Part shown: one piece after another, positions 23,769-31,798 of the stretch
Position numbering within the stretch: the first letter of the stretch is position 1
How the letters are laid out: each line of letters begins with the position of its first letter
Assembly: GCF_001418335.1 (NCBI RefSeq)
Contig: NZ_LIPP01000204.1
Location: forward strand, 1-38,079
From: Streptomyces aurantiacus
GTDB lineage: Bacteria > Actinomycetota > Actinomycetes > Streptomycetales > Streptomycetaceae
Length of the DNA stretch: 38,079 nucleotides
Direction: 5' to 3'
The notes under the pieces: model-generated
What the model saw: only the letters and a program-made list of their open reading frames with translations
Database searches by the model: none
Told to the model about the DNA's origin: nothing
Program-made: the position numbers and the translations under genes

Positions 23769-25025
23769 GTGGCTCATCTGTTGGTGGTCGAGAGCTGGGT
23801 CGGGTCGATGAGCAGACTGCTGCCACGGGCGATCCGCGAGGGTGGGCACGAGTTCACCTTCCTCACCCGGGACCTGCACCACTACCTGCGCTCCGCCCCG
23901 GAGGGCACGGCCCATCCCCTGCTCGCGGCCCGCAACGTGCTGACCGCCGAGACGAACGACGTCGGACCACTGCTCCCGGAGGTGGAGCGGCTGCACGGGG
24001 CGCTCGGCTTCGACGGGGTCGTCACGTCCTGCGACTACTACCTGCCCACCGTGGCACGGATCGCCGCCCGGCTGGGGCTTCCCGGTCCGACGCCCGAGGC
24101 CGTGGAGAACGCGTGTCGCAAGGACACGACGCGCCGGGTACTCGGCGAGGCCGGTGTCCCCGGCCCGCGGTTCGCCGTCTGCGCCGACCGGGCCGAGGCC
24201 GAGCAGGCCGCCCGGGAGCTCGGCTTCCCGCTGGTGGTCAAGCCCGTCGACCTCTGCGCGGGCATGTACGTACGGCGCGTGGACGACGAGCGTGAACTCA
24301 GCGAGGCCTGCCGGGCGATCGCGGACTTCCCGCTGAACGCCCGCGGTCAGCTGCGCGCGCCCGTCCTTCTCCTCGAAGAGTTCCTCGACGGGCCCGAAGT
24401 CAGCGTGGAGACCGTGTCGTTCGACGGTACGACGCAGGTGGTGGGCGTGACCGACAAGAGCCTCGGCGGGGCACCGGCCTTCATCGAGACCGGTCACATG
24501 TTCCCCGCCGCCCTCGCTCCGGCCGACCTGGAGGCCGCCCAGGACACCGCGGTGCGGGCGATCAAGGCGCTCGGTCTCGACTCGGTCGTGGCCCATACCG
24601 AGATCAAGCTGACCGCCGCCGGGCCTCGTGTCGTCGAGGTCAACCCGCGCCCGGCCGGAAACCGCATCACCGAGCTGATCCGCCATGTCACCGGACTCGA
24701 CCTGGCCGCCGCCTGCGTCGATGTGGCGCTCGGCCGCACCCCCGACCTGCGCCGGCGTGCCACCGGACTGCGCAGCGCGGCCGTGGGCTTTCTCGTGCCG
24801 GACACCGCGGGAACACTGGAGTCGATCGAGGGCTCCACGCAAGTGCGGGGCGCGCAGGGCGTGTTGGAGGTCCAGCTCGCCGAGCCGGGTCGCGCGGTGA
24901 AGGCGGCGGGCAGCAACAACGAGTACCTCGGTCATGTGATGGCGGGCGACGCCGAAGGGCTCGGAGCGCGGGCCCGGGTCGAGACGCTGCTGTCCGGGCT
25001 GCGGCCGCTGGTGTCCGCCCGATGA
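23769..25025 (+). CDS. ATP-grasp ligase, first gene of the putative metallophore operon
   Basis: A protein of about 418 residues that should join a carboxylate to an amine through an acyl-phosphate. The N-terminal Rossmann-like part (HLLVVESWVGSMSRLLPRAI; DGVVTSCDYYLPTVARIAAR) precedes the ATP-grasp fold: ENACRKDTTRRVLGEAGVPG, the ATP-binding Lys in FPLVVKPVDLCAGMYVRRV, LLLEEFLDGPEVSVETVSFD, and metal ligands in RVVEVNPRPAGNRI. The C-terminal lobe resembles carboxylate-amine ligases and carbamoyl-phosphate-synthase-like enzymes. The GTG at 23769 starts just before the first strand; an in-frame GTG at 23751 is an alternative, and both have weak ribosome sites. It overlaps the next gene by ATGA. 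It is likely to make the amide or peptide bond of the proposed metallophore. Confidence 0.85.
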   Translation: MAHLLVVESWVGSMSRLLPRAIREGGHEFTFLTRDLHHYLRSAPEGTAHPLLAARNVLTAETNDVGPLLPEVERLHGALGFDGVVTSCDYYLPTVARIAARLGLPGPTPEAVENACRKDTTRRVLGEAGVPGPRFAVCADRAEAEQAARELGFPLVVKPVDLCAGMYVRRVDDERELSEACRAIADFPLNARGQLRAPVLLLEEFLDGPEVSVETVSFDGTTQVVGVTDKSLGGAPAFIETGHMFPAALAPADLEAAQDTAVRAIKALGLDSVVAHTEIKLTAAGPRVVEVNPRPAGNRITELIRHVTGLDLAAACVDVALGRTPDLRRRATGLRSAAVGFLVPDTAGTLESIEGSTQVRGAQGVLEVQLAEPGRAVKAAGSNNEYLGHVMAGDAEGLGARARVETLLSGLRPLVSAR

Positions 25026-25957
25026 GGGCGGGGATCGACGCGCAGCCGTCCTCCACCACGCGGGACACGGACGCGATCGGCTCACCCTCGTACGGGGCCC
25101 CGGCCGCCACGTCACCGGTGCCGGTACCAGCGCCGGCGCCGGCCTCGGCCTCGTACGACGATCTGGTGCGGCAGGTTCTGGGCGCCGAGCTCGGTCCCGA
25201 CCCGCGAGGCCTGCGCATCGCCGTGGCGTTCACCACGAGTCAGGCCGTACGGCACGACGGGCGGCGCGGCGGCTACCGCAACGAGGTGCTCAGTCTGCGC
25301 CTGGGCCGGGCGGTCGGCTCGTGTGCGGTCGAGCCCGGCGCGCTGCCGGACGGCGCGGTGGACGACTGCGCCGGGGCGGAGGTCGCACGGCTGCTGGAGC
25401 ATCCGCTCCCGCCGGTCCGGGTGGCGGCCCTTGACGCCTACCTGATGCATGTCCGCCCGCACACGCCGCAGAACGGGGCACTCCCCCGCCCGCTGCCCGC
25501 CGGGAGTTCCCTGGAGAAGTCACGGGAACGGGCGCGGGCCGTCGTCGAGCTGCTGGACGTCGGACCCGGGCAGACCGTACTCGTCATCGGCGTCGTCAAC
25601 TCCCTTCTGGAGGCCCTGCGTTCGCGGGGCGTCCCGTACATACCGTGTGACCTCAAGGGCGGCACGACGGAGTGGGGCGAGCAGGTCGCGACCGACGCAC
25701 ACGCCGAACTCGACCGCTGTGACGCCGTGCTGGCCTCCGGCATGGCCCTCGGCAACGGGTCCTTCGAACCCCTGCGGGAGCATGCCCTGCGCACCGGAAA
25801 GCAGTTGGTGATGTTCGCGCAGACCGGCAGTGCCGTGCTGCCGTACTTCCTCGGCGCCGGAGTGAGCGCGGTGTGCGCGGAGCCGTACCCCTTCTTCTGG
25901 CTGGACGGCGGTCCGGGTGTCATCCACCGCTACGGCTGTGCGGAGGCGGCCCTGTGA
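25022..25957 (+). CDS. DUF364/DUF4213 Rossmann-like protein (proposed heavy-metal chelation family)
   Basis: A 311-residue cytoplasmic protein. A disordered Ala/Pro-rich N-terminus (about 40 residues) leads to an enolase-N-like DUF4213 region (DLVRQVLGAELGPDPRGLRI; VARLLEHPLPPVRVAALDAY) and a DUF364 Rossmann domain (QTVLVIGVVNSLLEALRSRG; DRCDAVLASGMALGNGSFEP; GKQLVMFAQTGSAVLPYFLG). Pfam labels DUF364 as putative heavy-metal chelation; its reaction is unproven. It starts on an ATGA overlap and ends on a GTGA overlap, so it is locked into the operon between the ligase and the PLP enzyme. It may be a biosynthetic enzyme of unknown chemistry or a metal-handling protein. Confidence 0.82.
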   Translation: MRAGIDAQPSSTTRDTDAIGSPSYGAPAATSPVPVPAPAPASASYDDLVRQVLGAELGPDPRGLRIAVAFTTSQAVRHDGRRGGYRNEVLSLRLGRAVGSCAVEPGALPDGAVDDCAGAEVARLLEHPLPPVRVAALDAYLMHVRPHTPQNGALPRPLPAGSSLEKSRERARAVVELLDVGPGQTVLVIGVVNSLLEALRSRGVPYIPCDLKGGTTEWGEQVATDAHAELDRCDAVLASGMALGNGSFEPLREHALRTGKQLVMFAQTGSAVLPYFLGAGVSAVCAEPYPFFWLDGGPGVIHRYGCAEAAL

Positions 25958-27036
25958 CCACGGCCGCACTGCGTCCCCTCGCCGCCAACCCCGACCTGCT
26001 CGCACTGCTCGGCCGCACACCGCTGGCCAGGGTGAGCACCGATCTGCCGTTCCCGCAGCCCGGTTTCTGGGCCAAGCTGGAAGGGCTGGCCGCCGGTGGC
26101 ATGAAGGCCCGGGCGGCGGTGTCCATGCTGCTCGGCGCCCGCGAACGCGGCGAACTGCTCCCCGGCGCCCCGGTGGTGGAGTCCACCTCCGGGACGCTCG
26201 GCATCGGTCTCGCCTTCGCCGGACAGGCGCTGGGCCACCCCATCGTGCTCGTCGGCGACACCGAACTCGAACCGTCCATGCGGCAGTTGCTGCGCACGTA
26301 CGGAGCCCGTCTCGAACTCGTCGACCGCCCCGCCGACGTGGGCGGCTGGCAGGCGGCCCGGCTGGCCAGGCTGCGCGAACTGCTCGGGACGCTGCCGGAC
26401 GCGTACTGGCCCGACCAGTACAACAACCCCGACAACATCGCCGGTTACGCCTCGCTCGCCGCCGAACTCGCCACGCAGCTCGACCACTTGGACGTGCTGG
26501 TGTGCAGTGTCGGCACGGGCGGTCACAGTGCCGGGATCGCGGGGCCGCTGCGCAGGCACTGGCCCGCGCTGCGACTGATCGGGGTGGACGCCACCGGTTC
26601 CACCATCTTCGGCCAGCCCGCCAGACCCCGGCTGATGCGCGGCCTGGGCAGCAGCATCCATCCGCGCAACGTGGCCTACGAGGCCTTCGACGAGGTGCAC
26701 TGGGTCGGTCCGACCGAGGCCGCGGACGCCTGCCGGCGCCTCGCCCGCGGCAGCTTCGTCAGCGGCGGCTGGAGCACCGGAGCGGTCGCGCTGGTCTCCG
26801 CGTGGGCGGCCCGGGTCCATCCCGGTGCGGTGGTCGCCACCGTCTTCCCCGACGGCCCGCACCGCTATCTCGGCACGGTCTACGACGACGACTTCGCCGC
26901 CGCGCACGGCCTCGACCCGGCCGCCGCGGCCACCCGCCCCGTCGAGATCCCGCACGCACGCGCCGTCGAGGCCACCGGCTGGGTCCGCTGCGCCACGGTG
27001 ACCGACCCCCTGCACCTCCTGGAAGGGAGCCCGTGA
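25954..27036 (+). CDS. PLP-dependent cysteine-synthase-like enzyme
   Basis: A 360-residue fold-type II PLP enzyme related to O-acetylserine sulfhydrylase and to SbnA, which makes a diaminopropionate precursor for staphyloferrin B. The PLP Lys is K51 (GGMKARAAVSML). The substrate loop that reads SGNTG in cysteine synthase is S79-G-T-L-G83 here, so the Asn is lost and specificity should differ. The Gly-rich phosphate loop is VCSVGTGGHSAGI. By family precedent it would carry out a beta-replacement on an activated serine, for example to 2,3-diaminopropionate or a related amino acid; this is inferred. The GTG start overlaps the previous stop, and the gene overlaps the enolase gene by GTGA. Confidence 0.87.
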   Translation: MTTAALRPLAANPDLLALLGRTPLARVSTDLPFPQPGFWAKLEGLAAGGMKARAAVSMLLGARERGELLPGAPVVESTSGTLGIGLAFAGQALGHPIVLVGDTELEPSMRQLLRTYGARLELVDRPADVGGWQAARLARLRELLGTLPDAYWPDQYNNPDNIAGYASLAAELATQLDHLDVLVCSVGTGGHSAGIAGPLRRHWPALRLIGVDATGSTIFGQPARPRLMRGLGSSIHPRNVAYEAFDEVHWVGPTEAADACRRLARGSFVSGGWSTGAVALVSAWAARVHPGAVVATVFPDGPHRYLGTVYDDDFAAAHGLDPAAAATRPVEIPHARAVEATGWVRCATVTDPLHLLEGSP

Positions 27037-28127
27037 AGGCCACCCTGCGCACCGTACGGCTGGCGCTCGCCGAGCCGCTGCGCATCTCCCGTTCGACGAT
27101 GGCCGCCCGTGACGCCGTCTGGCTGACGGTCGAGCACGAGGGTCTGCGCGGCCACGGCGAGGCCGTCACCAGCGTCTACTACGGCCTCGACACCGCCACG
27201 CTGGAAGGGCAGTTGTACGAGTCCGGCCGCGAGCTGAGCCGCTTTCCGGACCCCGAGAGCGCGCTGCGCGAGTGGTCGCCGGACACGCGGCAGGCGGACG
27301 AACGGCGGTCGGGCGAACGGCCGCCCGCGGTGACCGCGGCCGTGGAGGCGGCCCTGCTCGACCTGTGCGGCAAACGGGCCGGCGCCCCCGTGTACCGGCT
27401 CCTCCGCGCATCCAGCGCCGATGGTGCGGGCGGCGCTCCGAGTGCCCGCACCGCCCGTACCATCGGCATCGTCCCGGCCCCGCACGCCGCCGCGCAGGCG
27501 CGCGCACTCGTCGCCGCCGGATTCGGCCTCCTCAAAGCAAAGGCGGGCACCCCGGACCCCGAGGACGACCTCGACCGGATACGTGCCATACGCGCCGCCG
27601 CGCCCCACGCCCGGCTCCTGCTGGACCCCAACGGCGCCTGGACCTCCGACCAAGCCCGTCAACTCATTCCGCATTTCGCGGAGTTGGGCGTGGAAGCCGT
27701 CGAGCAGCCCGTCGCCCCCGGTGATCCGGAGGCCCTGGCGCGGCTCGCCGAGCGTTCACCGCTGCCGCTGATCGCCGACGAGGACGCCGTCGGGCACGAG
27801 GACGTACGCCGTCTCGCCGGCCGCATACACGGGGTGAACGTCAAGCTCGCCAAGTGCGGCGGCCCCCGAGCGGCGCTGCGCATCGCCGAGTTGATCGCCG
27901 GCAGCGGCACCGAGCTGATGCTCGGCTGCCTCACCGCCAGCACGCTCGGCCTGGCGCCCGCCGTGCACCTCGCCGACCGTGCCCGCTGGGCCGACCTCGA
28001 CGGGCATCTGCTGCTCGCCGACGACCCTTGGACCGGGATCGGCGGCGCCGACGGAGTCGTACGGGCGAGTGAACTGCCCGGACTCGGCGTACGGGAGAAG
28101 CGCGCGGGAGAGGCGGGCGGGCCGTGA
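27033..28127 (+). CDS. Enolase-superfamily dipeptide-epimerase-like enzyme
   Basis: A 364-residue enzyme of the muconate-lactonising subgroup, closest in motifs to Ala-Glu dipeptide epimerases. Active-site pieces are in order: K168-A-K170 (LLKAKAG), metal ligands D198 (LLDPNGAW), E224 (VEAVEQPV) and D249 (IADEDAV), and the opposing Lys K271 in NVKLAKCGG. Two lysines on opposite faces allow 1,1-proton transfer, that is, epimerisation of an amino acid residue in a dipeptide-like substrate. Racemisation of a free amino acid derivative or another 1,1-proton transfer is possible. The N-terminal capping domain (EPLRISRSTMAARDAVWLTV) is complete. Both ends overlap neighbours by GTGA. Confidence 0.87.
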   Translation: MKATLRTVRLALAEPLRISRSTMAARDAVWLTVEHEGLRGHGEAVTSVYYGLDTATLEGQLYESGRELSRFPDPESALREWSPDTRQADERRSGERPPAVTAAVEAALLDLCGKRAGAPVYRLLRASSADGAGGAPSARTARTIGIVPAPHAAAQARALVAAGFGLLKAKAGTPDPEDDLDRIRAIRAAAPHARLLLDPNGAWTSDQARQLIPHFAELGVEAVEQPVAPGDPEALARLAERSPLPLIADEDAVGHEDVRRLAGRIHGVNVKLAKCGGPRAALRIAELIAGSGTELMLGCLTASTLGLAPAVHLADRARWADLDGHLLLADDPWTGIGGADGVVRASELPGLGVREKRAGEAGGP

Positions 28128-29356
28128 AGACGCTGCACGAGATACGCGGCTTCTCGCCCGCGATCCGGCTCCTGCTCGTCAACCAGTTCGGCGTCAACAC
28201 CGGCTTCTACCTGCTCATCCCCTATCTGGCCACGCATCTGGGCGAGGACCTGGGCATGTCGGCGGCCGTCGTCGGCATCGTGCTCGGGGTGCGCAACCTC
28301 AGCCAGCAGGGGCTCTTCCTCATCGGCGGCTCGGCCGCGGACCGGCTCGGGGCACGCGGGGTCATCATCGCCGGCTGCGCGGTGCGTACCGTCGGGTTCG
28401 CGTTGTTCGCGCTCGGTGACGGACTGGCGGTGCTGCTGGCCGCGTCCGTGCTGAGCGGGCTCGCCGGGGCGTTGTTCAACCCGGCCGTGCGCACCTACGT
28501 CTCGCAGGAGGCGGGCGACCGCAAGGCCGAGGCGTTCGCGCTGTTCAACGTCTTCGCGGCCACCGGGGCGCTGGTGGGGCCGCTGCTCGGCAGCGTGCTG
28601 CTGTTCGTCGACTTCCGGGCCTCCGCGCTCACCGCCGCCGGGATCTTCGCGCTGCTCACCGTGGCGCAGGCGCTGGTGCTGCCCGCGCGGGCGGTGCCGC
28701 CGAGTCCGGGCAGTGTGCTCGCGGACTGGCGCGAGGTGGTCGGCAACCGCGCCTTCCTGGCCTTCTCGCTGGCCATGGTCGGCATGTTCACCCTGGAGAA
28801 CCAGCTGTATCTGCTGCTGCCCGACGGGGCCCGCCGGGCCACGGGCTGGGACGGCGCGGCCGGGCTTGTCTTCCTCGTGGGAACGCTCGCCAACCTCGCG
28901 CTGCAGATGCGGCTCACCCGGGCGCTGAAGGCGTACGGCAGGCGGGTCATCGGGGTCGGACTCGCCCTGATGGGGCTCGCCTTCCTGCCGCCGATGCTGG
29001 TGTCGGGCGCCTCTCCGGCGGTGTGGCACGCCGTGCCCGTCCTCCTGGGCGTCCTGCTCCTCTACGTCGGCGTCATGGTCGCTCAGCCCTTCGTGATGGA
29101 GCTGATCCCGGCCTTCGGCAGACCGGAGCTGACCGGCACCTACTTCGGGATCTTCTACATGGTGTCGGGGATCGCCGCCGCCATCGGCAACACGGTCGTC
29201 GGCTGGGCCATGGACGCAGGCGACCAGCGGGACGCGGCCTGGCTGCCCTGGGCCTGCTGCCTGGTGTTCGGACTGGCGTCGGCGGGCGGGGTCACCTGGC
29301 TGCGCCGCCTCGGGGCACTGCCCGAGCGCCCCGTTCTCGTGGAGGCGACGGCATGA
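28124..29356 (+). CDS. MFS transporter, probable metallophore exporter
   Basis: A 410-residue membrane protein of the major facilitator superfamily with about 11-12 hydrophobic helices. The loop between helices 2 and 3 carries the drug-proton antiporter motif as GGSAADRLGARGVII; the N-terminal helix region is AIRLLLVNQFGVNTGFYLLI. Such exporters release staphyloferrin- and enterobactin-type siderophores in other bacteria. The GTG at 28124 overlaps the enolase stop, and the stop overlaps the methyltransferase start (ATGA). Its place between biosynthetic genes and the importer genes points to export of the operon's own product. The export direction is inferred. Confidence 0.85.
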   Translation: MKTLHEIRGFSPAIRLLLVNQFGVNTGFYLLIPYLATHLGEDLGMSAAVVGIVLGVRNLSQQGLFLIGGSAADRLGARGVIIAGCAVRTVGFALFALGDGLAVLLAASVLSGLAGALFNPAVRTYVSQEAGDRKAEAFALFNVFAATGALVGPLLGSVLLFVDFRASALTAAGIFALLTVAQALVLPARAVPPSPGSVLADWREVVGNRAFLAFSLAMVGMFTLENQLYLLLPDGARRATGWDGAAGLVFLVGTLANLALQMRLTRALKAYGRRVIGVGLALMGLAFLPPMLVSGASPAVWHAVPVLLGVLLLYVGVMVAQPFVMELIPAFGRPELTGTYFGIFYMVSGIAAAIGNTVVGWAMDAGDQRDAAWLPWACCLVFGLASAGGVTWLRRLGALPERPVLVEATA

Positions 29357-30144
29357 CGAGCGGCAACCTGCTGACCGACAACCCGGAACTGTACGAGGTC
29401 AGATTCCCCGACCCCGACCGGCTGGCCGGGCGGTGGACCGAGGACTGCCTGCGCCGGTACGGGGCCGGTTCCGTACCGGTACGGACAGTCCTCGACCTGG
29501 GATGCGGCACCGGCCGGGACGCGGCCTACCTGCACACCGCCGGCCGCTCGGTCGTCGGCGCCGACCTCTCCGAGGCGATGCTGGCGTACGCCCGTGACCG
29601 GCACCCCGGCCCGCGCTATGTACGCGCCGATCTGCGGGACTTCTCCCTCGGGGCCTTCGACGCGGTGGTGTGCCTGGACAGTTCGCTCCTGTACTGCCAC
29701 ACCAACGACGACCTCGACGGATTCCTAGCCTCCTGCCGTCGCAGTCTGGCCCCCGGCGGGCTTCTCGTCGCCGAGATGCGCAACGGCGCCTACTTCCTCG
29801 GCCGCGACGACCTGCTGAACACGCCGAAGGTCAACGGCTTCGAATGGCAAGGGACTTCGTACCGGTCGACGACCACCCTGCACATCGACCGCACCGCGCA
29901 ACTCCTGCGCCGTATCCGCACCTGGACCGCCGACGACGGCTCGGCTCCCGTCGAACAGCACTCGGCGTGGCGGCTGCTCCTCCCCCTGGAACTGCGCCAT
30001 TTCCTGGCCGCGCACGGCTTCACCGTGCTCGCGCTGCACGACGGTCCGGGGCCGCGCACCGAACCGCCCTGGCGGGAGGGCGACCTGCCCGGCACGGCGG
30101 CGGACGCCGACCGACTGCATGTGGTGGCACGTCTCACCGGCTGA
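29353..30144 (+). CDS. Class I SAM-dependent methyltransferase
   Basis: A 263-residue Rossmann-fold methyltransferase. Motif I is VLDLGCGTGRDAAYL, motif II acid VVGADLSEAMLAYAR, then YVRADLRDFSLGAFDAVVCL, and motif VI-like LAPGGLLVAEMRNG. The C-terminal part (EQHSAWRLLLPLELRHFLAA) is typical of small-molecule methyltransferases. It probably N-, O- or C-methylates the operon product. ATGA overlap with the MFS gene fixes the start. The 67 bases to the lipoprotein gene form the only clear gap in the operon, with no visible terminator or second promoter. Confidence 0.85.
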   Translation: MTSGNLLTDNPELYEVRFPDPDRLAGRWTEDCLRRYGAGSVPVRTVLDLGCGTGRDAAYLHTAGRSVVGADLSEAMLAYARDRHPGPRYVRADLRDFSLGAFDAVVCLDSSLLYCHTNDDLDGFLASCRRSLAPGGLLVAEMRNGAYFLGRDDLLNTPKVNGFEWQGTSYRSTTTLHIDRTAQLLRRIRTWTADDGSAPVEQHSAWRLLLPLELRHFLAAHGFTVLALHDGPGPRTEPPWREGDLPGTAADADRLHVVARLTG

Positions 30145-30211
30145 TCACCGGCCGGCCGCGCCGCACTCCCTGACACCTCTCACCGGCACCTCACACAGCA
30201 AGGACTTCCTC

Positions 30212-31798
30212 ATGCAGGACTACCCCGGCCTCCGTCGCAGAGGCTTTCTCGCGGCGGCCTCCGGTATCGGCGCCCTCGCCCTCGTCGGCTGCGGCGGCTC
30301 GGACGACTCCGGCGCGGGCGGCTCCGGCGACGGGACCGGCGGCAACGACGGGAAGCCCAAGCGGGGCGGACGGCTGCGGGCCGCCTTTGCGGGAGGCGGC
30401 GCGAGCGAGACGCTCGATCCGCACCTGGCCAACCTGTTCGCCGACGCGGCCCGCGCCAAGGCTCTCTTCGACAAACTGGCCGACTACGGGGACGACCTCG
30501 CCGCCCAGCCACGCCTGGCCTCCGGCTGGGAGCCGAACGCGGGGCTCGACCGCTGGAAGGTCACCCTGCGGAAGGCCAACTTCCACGACGGGAAGCCCGT
30601 CACCGCCGAGGACGTGCTGTTCAGCTACCGCCGCATCGCCGACCCCGACAAGGCGTTCCGCGCCAAGGCCTCCCTCGAACCCATCGACCTCAAGGCGAGC
30701 CGGGCCGTGGACGAGCGGACCGTGGAGTTCGTCCTCAAGCGGCCCACCGCCGAATTCCCCAACGTGCTGGCCGCGTTCGGCGCGTACATCGTTCCCGACG
30801 GGTCCTCCGCGGCCGACTTCGACAAGAAGCCGGTCGGCTCGGGCCCCTTCCGCTTCGGGTCGTTCGCACCGGGCCGCTCCGCCGTCTTCCGCCGCAACGA
30901 CGACCACTGGGACGGCGCCCCGCACCTCGACGAGGTGGAGTTCGTCGTCGCCAACGAGGAGTCCGCGCGGGTGAACGCGCTGCTCGGCGGGCAGGTCGAG
31001 TACGCCCACGAGCTCAACCCGACGACCGCGCGCGCCCACGAGGGCAAGGGGCAGATCGAGATCGTGCGGCTGCGGAACAGCGCCATGCAGGCCTTCGCCA
31101 TGAAGACCGACCGGGCGCCCTTCGACGACAAGCGGGTCCGGGAGGCGTTCTTCCTCATCGCCGACCGCCAGGAACTCATCGACGGGGCACTGTCCGGAGC
31201 GGGCGTGGTCGGCAACGACCTCTTCGGCAAGGGATACGAGTACTACGCCGACGGCCTGCCGCAGCGCGAGCAGGACCTCGACCGGGCCCGCTCCCTCCTG
31301 AAGAAGGCGGGCGCCGAGAAGCTGAAGGTCACCCTGGACACATCGGCGGTCGCGGCCGGGTTCACCGAGGCGGCCGGCATCTTCCGCGACCAGGCCGCCA
31401 AGGCCGGTGTCACGGTCGAGGTCAGGATGGGCAGCAAGGACTCGTACTGGGCCGACATCCTCGACTCCGGCACCCTGTGCTGCTACCGCTCGGGAGCCAT
31501 GCCCATCGAGTCGCACATCTCGCAGCGGCTCCTCACCGACTCCACCACCAACGCCACCAAGTGGCACCACAAGGACTTCGACGCGCTCTACCAGCAGGCG
31601 CAGTCCACGAAGGACGCGAAGGAACGCGCCGCCGTGTTCGGGCGGATGCAGCGCAGGCTCTACGCCGAGGGCGGCTTCCTGGTGTGGGGGTTCGCCGACT
31701 GGATCATCGGAACGGCCAAGGGCGTCAAGGGCGTCGACCGCAAGGCGCCCGCCAACACGCTCGACTGGGCCCGGTTCGACAAGGTCTGGCTGGCGTGA
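30212..31798 (+). CDS. ABC importer substrate-binding lipoprotein (Opp/Nik family 5)
   Basis: A 528-residue extracytoplasmic binding protein of the SBP_bac_5 (oligopeptide/nickel/opine) family. The signal combines a twin-arginine-like start (LRRRGFLAAASG) with a lipobox (ALVGCGGS), so it is lipid-anchored after export, and a Gly/Ser/Asp-rich tether follows. The family core is GGASETLDPHLANL, SGWEPNAGLDRWKVTLRKAN FHDGKPVTAEDVLFSYRR across about residues 100-140, KPVGSGPFRFGSF, and RAPFDDKRVREAFFLIADRQ. The family includes metallophore receptors such as CntA (staphylopine) and NikA. The ATG follows an AAGGA site, and its stop overlaps the first permease start. It should bind the metal-loaded product. 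Confidence 0.9.
   Translation: MQDYPGLRRRGFLAAASGIGALALVGCGGSDDSGAGGSGDGTGGNDGKPKRGGRLRAAFAGGGASETLDPHLANLFADAARAKALFDKLADYGDDLAAQPRLASGWEPNAGLDRWKVTLRKANFHDGKPVTAEDVLFSYRRIADPDKAFRAKASLEPIDLKASRAVDERTVEFVLKRPTAEFPNVLAAFGAYIVPDGSSAADFDKKPVGSGPFRFGSFAPGRSAVFRRNDDHWDGAPHLDEVEFVVANEESARVNALLGGQVEYAHELNPTTARAHEGKGQIEIVRLRNSAMQAFAMKTDRAPFDDKRVREAFFLIADRQELIDGALSGAGVVGNDLFGKGYEYYADGLPQREQDLDRARSLLKKAGAEKLKVTLDTSAVAAGFTEAAGIFRDQAAKAGVTVEVRMGSKDSYWADILDSGTLCCYRSGAMPIESHISQRLLTDSTTNATKWHHKDFDALYQQAQSTKDAKERAAVFGRMQRRLYAEGGFLVWGFADWIIGTAKGVKGVDRKAPANTLDWARFDKVWLA

Noticed and set aside
23600..23769. DmdR/IdeR iron box controlling the metallophore operon
   Set aside because: Nothing resembling TTAGGTTAGGCTCACCTAA is present; the palindrome found is of the Zur/Fur type.
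23769..30144. Identity with the EDDS zincophore or staphylopine pathway
   Set aside because: No nicotianamine-synthase-like gene, no opine dehydrogenase and no lyase/cyclodeaminase set are present; only the zinc-type control, exporter and importer logic are shared.
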